Below are positions 6,015 through 11,593 of a DNA stretch of 11,593 nt, in pieces (position 1 is the first letter of the stretch; the number at the start of each line of letters is the position of its first letter). The notes below the pieces were generated by a model. It was not told the DNA's origin and did no database searches. It saw nothing but the letters and a program-made list of their open reading frames with translations. The position numbers were made by a program, and so were the translations under genes. Source of the DNA: Oscillospiraceae bacterium UBA3851 (GTDB taxonomy: Bacteria > Bacillota > Clostridia > Oscillospirales > Oscillospiraceae); the NCBI GenBank assembly GCA_002392625.1, contig DGHJ01000059.1:724-12316 (forward strand). Direction: 5' to 3'.

Positions 6015-7469
6015 TCAGTTGCCCCAGCTGCCCCAGGGATTCCAGTTGCCGCCGAAGTAGTACTTATAGAAGTCCTCCCAGCCGTCGGGCATCTGCTGAC
6101 CGCCCCAGGGATAGGTTTGCTCCGTCTGCTCCTGCTCCTCCTGGCCGGTTGTCTCCGGCTGGGCGTCGAAGGTCAGCTCGGTGGTGATATACGTGCCGTC
6201 GCGGTAGACGGTCAGCGTCACGGTGTCGCCGGCCTTGAAGCCCTTCTTGGCGGCGGCCAGATCCTCCATGGAGGTGATCTCCGTGTCATTGACCTTGGTG
6301 ATCACGTCGCCCATCTTCAGTCCGGCCTTCTCGCCGGCGCCGCCCTCCACGGCGGAGTAGACGAACACGCCCTTGGTGACGCCGATGCGGTACTGGGCGG
6401 CCATGGACTCGGTCATGGTGCCGGCGGTGATGGCCAGATAGGCCTTGTTGGTCACCTGGCCGTTCTCCATGATGTCGGTGATGATGGTCTGCACGTCATC
6501 CATAGGGATGGCAAAGCCCAGGCCCTCCACCGTGGTGGAGGCGTAGGTGGAATACTTGGCGGAGACGATGCCCACCACCTCGCCGTACAGGTTCAGCAGG
6601 GGGCCGCCGGAGTTGCCGGGGTTGATGGAGGCATCCAGCTGGATCATGTTGAAGGGGGTGCCGTCCACGTTGATGGCCCGGTCACAGCAGGAGACGATGC
6701 CCTGGCTCATGGAGAAGGTCAGCTCGCCCAGGGGATTGCCGATGGCCAGCACCGTGTCGCCCACGTTCAGGTCCGCGCTCCTGCCCAGGGTCACGGCCTG
6801 CAGGCCGGCGGCGTCGATCTTCAGAACGGCCACGTCATAGTCGCTGTCGCCGCCCACCACGGTGGCGTCGTAGGTCTCGCCGTTGTACAGGGTCACCGTG
6901 ACGGCGGTGGCGCCCTTGACCACGTGTTGGTTGGTGACGACGTAGCCGTCGGCGGTGATGATGAAGCCGCTGCCGGCGCTGGCTCTCTCCACCGGCTGGC
7001 CGAACACGTTGGTGCTGCGGGAGGTGCTGTTGATGGACACCACGGAGTTCACTGCGGCGGCGTAGACCTCAGCCGGGGTCATGAGGGTGTTGCCCTCCAC
7101 CCGCCGCACGGAAACGTCCACGGCGCTGCGCTGGCTCTGCTGCACCGTGGTGCGGGTGGTGGAGCCGGAGGAGGCGCCGCGGGCCAGGACTGCGCCGCCG
7201 TAGCCGCACAGACCGGCCACCATGGCCACGGCCAGCAGCAGAGCGGCCACCTTGACGCCGGTGCGGCGGAAGAAGCTCTTTTTCACCGGCTCCTCCACCG
7301 CCGGAGCGGGGGTGCGGGACGTCTGCGGGCGGTACGGCTCGGCCCGGTATACCGGCTCCTCATCGGCGGGGCGGTAATCGTCCTTGGGCAGATCGTCCCG
7401 GTTGGTGAAGTGATAGCTGCTGTCCGGGCTCTCAGATCCGGTTTCAAACTCGTTATATTCGTTCGTCAT
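6015..7469 (-). CDS. htrA: HtrA/DegP-like membrane-anchored serine protease with PDZ domain
   Basis: A 484-residue trypsin-like (S1C) protease that degrades misfolded proteins at the cell surface. An acidic, proline-rich cytoplasmic N-terminus (1-62) is followed by a basic stretch (KKSFFRRTGVK) and one membrane helix (about 72-97), so the protease faces outward. The catalytic triad is His182 (VTNQHVV), Asp212 (SDYDVAVLK) and Ser287 (GNSGGPLLN). One PDZ domain spans about 345-435 (GVFVYSAVEGGAGEKAGLK). The last 32 residues (453-484) follow a Gln/Glu/Thr linker and hold 11 aromatic residues, five of them Trp, which is not typical of the family core. The ATG at 7467-7469 has an AGGAGG eight bases upstream. 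It is convergent with the SEL1 gene and appears to be transcribed alone. Promoter evidence is weak: a TATGAT (complement of 7527-7532) without a good -35. Confidence 0.96.
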   Translation of the reverse strand: MTNEYNEFETGSESPDSSYHFTNRDDLPKDDYRPADEEPVYRAEPYRPQTSRTPAPAVEEPVKKSFFRRTGVKVAALLLAVAMVAGLCGYGGAVLARGASSGSTTRTTVQQSQRSAVDVSVRRVEGNTLMTPAEVYAAAVNSVVSINSTSRSTNVFGQPVERASAGSGFIITADGYVVTNQHVVKGATAVTVTLYNGETYDATVVGGDSDYDVAVLKIDAAGLQAVTLGRSADLNVGDTVLAIGNPLGELTFSMSQGIVSCCDRAINVDGTPFNMIQLDASINPGNSGGPLLNLYGEVVGIVSAKYSTYASTTVEGLGFAIPMDDVQTIITDIMENGQVTNKAYLAITAGTMTESMAAQYRIGVTKGVFVYSAVEGGAGEKAGLKMGDVITKVNDTEITSMEDLAAAKKGFKAGDTVTLTVYRDGTYITTELTFDAQPETTGQEEQEQTEQTYPWGGQQMPDGWEDFYKYYFGGNWNPWGSWGN

Positions 7470-7502
7470 AAAAATGACCTCCTCTTTACCATGCGGTTTT
7501 GC

Positions 7503-7531
7503 TTGTGGGCCGCCGCCTCTTATGGTATCAT
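7503..7531 (+). promoter_or_regulatory. Candidate promoter of the flavoprotein unit
   Basis: TTGTGG (7503-7508), 17 bp, then TATCAT (7526-7531) with an extended -10 TG. The -35 is poor, so this rests on the extended -10 and spacing. The AT-rich stretch 7560-7630 could hold another start. The same -10 region reads TATGAT on the other strand, facing htrA. Confidence 0.4.
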
Positions 7532-7553
7532 AGGGAACGAGGCGGCTCTTTTT
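7512..7553 (+). terminator. Terminator-like hairpin between htrA and the flavoprotein gene
   Basis: GCCGCCTC (7512-7519) and GAGGCGGC (7539-7546) form an 8-bp stem around a 19-base loop, followed by TCTTTTT. On the plus strand this has the look of an intrinsic terminator, yet no plus-strand gene ends here; the nearest is the SEL1 gene, 1.7 kb upstream. It could block antisense transcription through htrA, or be a leftover. Confidence 0.4.
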
Positions 7554-7644
7554 GCTTTCTGTCCTTTATCATAAGCAGAAATCTTAAAATAATCTTTAAT
7601 TTCTCCCGATCATTTATGAATTTTTTGGAAACGAGGTGCGATCC

Positions 7645-9243
7645 ATGCTGCGGCTGGACCAGATCAAACTGCATCCCGATCAGGGCGAGGACGCGCTGTG
7701 GGACAGGGCGGCCAGGCTGCTGCGCCTGCCCCGGAGCGAGATCCGCTCCCTGACCGTGCTGCGCCGGGCGGTGGACGCCCGCGAGGACGTGGCCCTGGTC
7801 TACACGGTGGCTGTGGAGGTGGCGGAGGAGCAGCGGGTGCTGCGCCGCTGCCATGACCGCCGCTTCAGCATCTATGAGCCGCCGATCTACGCCCTGCCCG
7901 AAGCCGTGGAGGCCCCGGAGATCCGGCCCGTGGTGGTGGGCGCGGGGCCGGCGGGGCTGTTCGCCGCGCTGGTGCTCAGCCGCTGTGGGGCAAGGCCCAT
8001 CCTGCTGGAGCGGGGCCAGGCCACGGAGCAGCGGATCCGGGACGTGAACGTCTTTTGGGAGACCGGTCTTTTGAGCACCGAGTCCAACGTACAGTTCGGT
8101 GAGGGCGGCGCCGGGGCCTTCTCCGACGGGAAGCTGAACACCGGCACGCGGGACGTGCGCCACCGCTGGATCCTGGAACAGATGGTATCCTGCGGCGCGC
8201 CGGAGACCATCCTCACCGACGCCAAGCCACACGTGGGCACGGACAAGCTCCACGTGATGCTGAAAAACATGAGGCGGGAGCTGCTGGAGAACGGGTGCGA
8301 CGTCCGCTTCGGCCACCGGCTGGCGGGGCTTCATATGGAAAACGGAGCCGTGGCCGCCATCGACGTGGCGGTGGGCGGCGGGGAGTACACCCTCCCCGCC
8401 CGGCAGGTGATCCTGGCCCTGGGACACAGCGCGCGGGACACCATGGAGATGCTGTACGGGGCGGGTGTGCCCATGGAGCCCAAGCCCTTAGCCGTAGGCG
8501 TGCGCATCGAGCACCGGCAATCGGACATGGACGCCGCCCAGTACAAGACCTACGCCGGACACCCGGCCCTGGGCGCCGCCAGCTATAAGCTGGCCTGCCA
8601 TCTCCCCAACGGACGGAGCGCCTTTTCCTTCTGCGTATGCCCCGGCGGGCAGGTGGTGGCCGCCGCCTCGGAGACGGACCGGGTGGTGACCAACGGCATG
8701 AGCGAATACGCCCGCGACGGCGAGAATATCAACGGCGGACTCCTGATCAACGTCACACCGGCGGATTTCGGCAGCGACCACCCGCTCGCCGGCATCGCCT
8801 TTCAGCGCCAGCTGGAGCAGGCCGCCTACGCCCTGGGCGGCGGCGGCTACAGGGCCCCCTGCCAGCGGGTGGAGGACTTCCTGGCCGGACGACCCAGCGA
8901 CGGACCCGGCAAGGTGCTGCCCAGCTACCGTCCCGGCGTCACCTACGCCGATCTGCACGATTGCCTGCCGCCCTTTGTGGCGGAGTCCATCGCCCAGGCT
9001 CTGCCCCTGCTGGGACAGAGGCTCCGGGGCTACGATCAGCCGGACGCCCTGCTGACGGCGGTGGAGAGTCGCTCCTCCTCCCCCGTGCGCATCCCGCGTG
9101 ATAAAACGGGGCAGAGCGGCATCGCAGGTCTGTATCCCTGCGGCGAGGGGGCCGGCTACGCGGGAGGCATCCTCTCCGCCGCCGCCGACGGCATCCGTGC
9201 CGCCGAACATATCCTATACGTAATCGGGAGGGAAATGTCATGA
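7645..9243 (+). CDS. FAD-dependent dehydrogenase, uncharacterised COG2509 type
   Basis: A 532-residue flavoprotein. After an N-terminal domain of about 90 residues, a Rossmann FAD-binding motif VVVGAGPAG (96-104) is followed by the acidic residue Glu122 at the end of the second strand (LLERG). GEGGAGAFSDGKL (152-164) and the C-terminal GLYPCGEGAGYAGGILSAAA are hallmarks of the COG2509 family of cytoplasmic NAD(P)/FAD oxidoreductases. The substrate of this family is not known to me. The ATG at 7645 was preferred to the GTG at 7636 because GAGGTG (7633-7638) is then a ribosome binding site at the right distance; the GTG itself lies in that site. The stop overlaps the next start by four bases (ATGA), so the two genes are probably translated together and may share a pathway. 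Confidence 0.9.
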   Translation: MLRLDQIKLHPDQGEDALWDRAARLLRLPRSEIRSLTVLRRAVDAREDVALVYTVAVEVAEEQRVLRRCHDRRFSIYEPPIYALPEAVEAPEIRPVVVGAGPAGLFAALVLSRCGARPILLERGQATEQRIRDVNVFWETGLLSTESNVQFGEGGAGAFSDGKLNTGTRDVRHRWILEQMVSCGAPETILTDAKPHVGTDKLHVMLKNMRRELLENGCDVRFGHRLAGLHMENGAVAAIDVAVGGGEYTLPARQVILALGHSARDTMEMLYGAGVPMEPKPLAVGVRIEHRQSDMDAAQYKTYAGHPALGAASYKLACHLPNGRSAFSFCVCPGGQVVAAASETDRVVTNGMSEYARDGENINGGLLINVTPADFGSDHPLAGIAFQRQLEQAAYALGGGGYRAPCQRVEDFLAGRPSDGPGKVLPSYRPGVTYADLHDCLPPFVAESIAQALPLLGQRLRGYDQPDALLTAVESRSSSPVRIPRDKTGQSGIAGLYPCGEGAGYAGGILSAAADGIRAAEHILYVIGREMS

Positions 9244-10208
9244 GACATATCGCTGTATTTGACCACTTTCTGAATCAGAATCACCGGGACCAGATCGTAA
9301 AAACCGCCGCTGACCTGGGCTTTGCCGTGACCTACTGCACCGCCGTGGACCAGCTGCCGGAGGCGGAGCGCGCCAAATACGAGGTGCTTTACGGCAACCC
9401 CGCGCCGGAGATTTTGCGCCTGTTCCCCAACCTGAAATGGGTGTGCCTCAGCAGCGCCGGGGTGGATAAGTACGTGGACGACGCCATCTATCCCAGCAGC
9501 GACGTGGTGCTGTCCAACTCCACCGGCTCCTACGGCGTGACCATGTCCGAGCACGTGCTGATGGTGGCGCTGATGCTGCTGCGGCAGATGCCCACCTTCC
9601 AGGAGGCGGCGCGGCAGCACGTCTGGCACAGAATGATGCCCACCCGCTCCATCTTTGGAAGCCGCGTCACCATGCTGGGCACCGGCGACATCGGCACCGC
9701 TGTGGCCCGGCGGATGAAGGCGCTGGGCGCCGCGTCCGTCACCGGCGTGCGGCGTACCGCCAAGCCCGCCGACCCCGCCTTTGACCGGGTGATCACCTTC
9801 CGGGAGCTGACAGAGGTCCTGCCGGAGACGGATATTCTGGTGTCCGCCCTGCCCCACACCCAGGAGACCGCGGGTGTGCTGAACCGGGAGCGCATCAGCC
9901 TGCTGCCCCAGGACGCCATCCTCATCAACGTGGGACGGGGCACCGTGCTGGATCAGGAGGCGCTGCTGGACGCCCTGCGCAGCGGCCGTCTGGCCGGGGC
10001 AGCACTGGACGTGATGGTGCCGGAGCCCCTGCCCGCCGACCACCCCCTGTGGACCGCGCCGAACCTGATCATCACCCCCCACATCTCCGGCAACATGTCC
10101 CTGGACTACACCTGCGACGTGGACGTGGACTTCTTCTGCGAGGACCTGGTCCGCTTTGCCCATGGCCTGCCGCTGCTGCGCGCCGTGGACCGGAAGCGGG
10201 GCTATTGA
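9240..10208 (+). CDS. D-2-hydroxyacid dehydrogenase, probably NADP-preferring
   Basis: A 322-residue cytoplasmic oxidoreductase of the D-isomer 2-hydroxyacid dehydrogenase family, which interconverts 2-oxoacids and D-2-hydroxyacids. The dinucleotide motif GTGDIG is at 147-152. The catalytic residues are Arg233 (VGRG), Glu262 (PEPLP) and His281 (TPHISG). After the second beta strand of the cofactor fold the sequence is GVRRTAKP (Arg171-Arg172) instead of an Asp, a pattern seen in NADP-linked glyoxylate/hydroxypyruvate reductases such as GhrA. The exact substrate cannot be read. The ATG at 9240 has GGGAGGG seven bases upstream and overlaps the flavoprotein stop. No clear terminator follows; a new promoter begins 17 bp after the stop. 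Confidence 0.93.
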   Translation: MRHIAVFDHFLNQNHRDQIVKTAADLGFAVTYCTAVDQLPEAERAKYEVLYGNPAPEILRLFPNLKWVCLSSAGVDKYVDDAIYPSSDVVLSNSTGSYGVTMSEHVLMVALMLLRQMPTFQEAARQHVWHRMMPTRSIFGSRVTMLGTGDIGTAVARRMKALGAASVTGVRRTAKPADPAFDRVITFRELTEVLPETDILVSALPHTQETAGVLNRERISLLPQDAILINVGRGTVLDQEALLDALRSGRLAGAALDVMVPEPLPADHPLWTAPNLIITPHISGNMSLDYTCDVDVDFFCEDLVRFAHGLPLLRAVDRKRGY

Positions 10209-10225
10209 GGGCTTGATTTTCCCCC

Positions 10226-10254
10226 TTGTTATTTGGTCGGAATGCGTGTATAAT
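10226..10254 (+). promoter_or_regulatory. Promoter of the yloU-fakA operon
   Basis: TTGTTA (10226-10231), a 17-bp spacer and a perfect TATAAT (10249-10254). Transcription should begin near 10261, leaving a leader of about 40 nt before the first ATG. Confidence 0.88.
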
Positions 10255-10301
10255 AAGTTGATTTGTTTCCATCGGGTTATCCCGGAGAAAGGAAGTTCGC
10301 T

Positions 10302-10658
10302 ATGATAAAGGTACAGACCGACTGCGGCGAGATCACCATCAGCAACGCCGTATTCACCACCATTACCGGCGCCGCAGCCACCAACTGCTTCGGCGTGAAG
10401 GGTATGGCCTATCGCAGCATGAAGGACGGACTGGTCCACCTGCTGCGGCCGGAGGCCATGAGCAAGGGCGTGAAGGTCACCTACAATGAGGAGGGCACCG
10501 TGTCCATCGAGCTCCACATCATCGTGGAGAACGGCGTGAACATCGCCACCGTGTGCCGCTCGATCATGAACGAGGTCAAATATATGGTCACCAAGAACAC
10601 AGGCGTGGAGGTACGGGACGTGAACGTCTGCGTGGACTCCATCACCATGCCCGCATGA
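10302..10658 (+). CDS. yloU: Asp23/Gls24 family protein (YloU-like)
   Basis: A 118-residue member of the Asp23/Gls24 (formerly DUF322) family, small proteins that in Firmicutes are linked to the cell envelope and stress. The family pattern is visible: an N-terminal beta segment GEITISNAVFTTITGAAA (9-26), the glycine turn FGVKGM (30-35), the beta strands VSIELHIIVENGVNIATV (67-84) and a final VEVRDVNVCVDSI. It has no signal peptide or membrane helix. The ATG at 10302 follows AAAGGAA with about eight bases of spacing; the longer frame from 10263 would begin inside the leader. It lies 28 bp ahead of fakA, the same order as yloU-yloV in Bacillus subtilis, which supports both calls. Its molecular role is not settled. 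Confidence 0.9.
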   Translation: MIKVQTDCGEITISNAVFTTITGAAATNCFGVKGMAYRSMKDGLVHLLRPEAMSKGVKVTYNEEGTVSIELHIIVENGVNIATVCRSIMNEVKYMVTKNTGVEVRDVNVCVDSITMPA

Positions 10659-10686
10659 AGGCCCCGGCCAAAGGAGAAGTAAGACG

Positions 10687-11593
10687 ATGACAGATAGAAT
10701 CAGCGGCGGCGCCTTCAAGCAGATGGTGCTGTTCGGCGCCGCCTGTATCACCCAGCAGAAGCAGGCCATCAACGACCTGAACGTGTTCCCGGTGCCCGAC
10801 GGCGACACCGGCACCAACATGAGCCTGACCATCCAGACCGCCGCCGCCGAGCTGCGCCGCAGTCAGCCCGCCACACTGGACCAGGCCGCCAAGACCACCG
10901 CCTCCGCCCTGCTGCGGGGCGCGCGGGGCAACTCCGGCGTCATTTTGTCCCTGCTGTTCAGGGGCATGTCCAAGTCCTTCAAGGGTCTGGACGCGTGTGA
11001 CGGCGCCCAGCTGGCCGCCGCCATGACCGAGGGCGTGACCACCGCCTACAGCGCCGTCATGAAGCCCGCCGAGGGCACCGTGCTGACGGTGTCCCGCCTG
11101 GCCGCCAAGCGGGCCGTGGAGGCCGCCCAGGAGCACAACGAGGTGGAGTACGTGCTCGCCGAGGCCATCAAGACCGGCTACGTCACCCTGGCCGAGACCA
11201 CCGATATGAATCCGGTGCTGAAAAAGGCCGGCGTGGTGGATGCCGGCGGCAAGGGCTACCTCATCATTCTGGAGGGCATGCTCCGCAGCCTCCGTGGCGA
11301 GGAGGTCCCCGAAATCGACGGTTCCGCAGAGAAGGAGAAGGCCGACTTCGCCGCCATCGGTGACGAGGACATCACCTTTACCTTTGACACGGTGTTCATC
11401 GTTCGCAAGACGTCGGACCGCTCCATCGAGCCGTTTCGGACCTACCTGAACAGCATCGGCGACTCGCTGGTCATCGGCGAGGACGACGAGGCCTTCAAGG
11501 TCCACGTACATACGGACATCCCCGGCGCCGCCCTCACCGAGGCCCAGAAGTACGGCACGCTGGAGGTAGCCAAGATCGAGAACATGCGCATCC
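10687..11593 (+). CDS. fakA: Fatty acid kinase FakA / DhaL-domain protein YloV, 3' end outside the window
   Basis: The first 302 residues of a DAK2-domain kinase. In Firmicutes FakA phosphorylates fatty acids carried by FakB proteins, making acyl-phosphate for phospholipid synthesis. The N-terminal nucleotide-binding domain carries the metal-binding NVFPVPDGDTGTNM (32-45; Asp38 and Asp40) and the RGARGNSGVILS loop (77-88). GVVDAGGKGYL (182-192) closes this domain. The middle domain begins near 228 and includes VHVHTD (272-277). The position that reads GYCTEF in the homologues I remember here reads TFDTVF, with Asp234 where Cys is expected. The ATG at 10687 has AGGAG ten bases upstream. FakB is not in the window. 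The C-terminal domain is missing only because of the window edge. Confidence 0.95.
   Translation, partial: MTDRISGGAFKQMVLFGAACITQQKQAINDLNVFPVPDGDTGTNMSLTIQTAAAELRRSQPATLDQAAKTTASALLRGARGNSGVILSLLFRGMSKSFKGLDACDGAQLAAAMTEGVTTAYSAVMKPAEGTVLTVSRLAAKRAVEAAQEHNEVEYVLAEAIKTGYVTLAETTDMNPVLKKAGVVDAGGKGYLIILEGMLRSLRGEEVPEIDGSAEKEKADFAAIGDEDITFTFDTVFIVRKTSDRSIEPFRTYLNSIGDSLVIGEDDEAFKVHVHTDIPGAALTEAQKYGTLEVAKIENMRI

Noticed and set aside
6117..7574. 485-codon plus-strand frame opposite htrA
   Set aside because: The His/Gly/Val-rich translation is typical of antisense shadows, and the htrA frame has a full catalytic triad.
10200..10240. Possible terminator after the hydroxyacid dehydrogenase (GGGG and CCCCC runs)
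   Set aside because: The runs can pair over only about four to five bases with a long loop and no clean T-run.
9156..10832. 558-codon minus-strand frame crossing three plus-strand genes
   Set aside because: It spans gene boundaries and the yloU promoter, and all three opposing genes have clear family motifs.

Overview
This 11.6 kb window is GC-rich, ordinary chromosome from a Gram-positive bacterium, most likely a clostridial gut anaerobe of the Oscillospiraceae type. The reasons are a tRNA-sensing T-box leader in front of thrS, strong sigma-A-like promoters, AGGAGG-type ribosome binding sites, a clostridial-looking threonyl-tRNA synthetase without a TGS domain, and the Firmicutes pair Asp23/Gls24 (yloU) plus FakA (yloV). 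The family assignment is inference; no marker gene fixes the species. I see no phage, insertion sequence, CRISPR array, tRNA or rRNA.

Layout. Positions 1-1631 (minus) hold thrS, cut by the left edge. Its 290-nt leader (1632-1924) is a T-box riboswitch with an intrinsic terminator, driven by a near-consensus promoter at 1931-1959. Upstream and also on the minus strand are a HAD-family phosphatase (1964-2605) and the ATPase ychF (2605-3681), joined by a one-base stop/start overlap. The ychF promoter faces away from a second strong promoter that drives a large plus-strand gene (3857-5839). That gene encodes a 660-residue protein made almost entirely of 16 unbroken 36-residue SEL1 repeats, with 28 cysteines. 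Between this gene and the convergent htrA (6015-7469, minus) lies a 158-bp element with 22-bp inverted ends and three internal hairpins, probably a dispersed palindromic repeat or MITE-like unit. HtrA is a membrane-anchored serine protease with one PDZ domain and an odd aromatic tail.

Divergently from htrA runs a two-gene unit: an uncharacterised FAD-dependent dehydrogenase (COG2509 type, 7645-9243) and a D-2-hydroxyacid dehydrogenase (9240-10208), overlapping by four bases. A near-consensus promoter (10226-10254) then starts the yloU-fakA operon. FakA is cut by the right edge and seems to have Asp where the family usually has a zinc-binding Cys.

Working together: the left half covers translation (thrS, ychF) and phosphate-ester clean-up (the phosphatase). 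The middle holds a repeat scaffold protein and envelope quality control (htrA). The right half holds redox metabolism and fatty-acid activation for phospholipid synthesis (fakA). I found no convincing new multi-gene system. The items most worth a second look are the SEL1/cysteine protein, the palindromic element beside it, the FakA metal-site change and the overlapping flavoprotein/hydroxyacid dehydrogenase pair.
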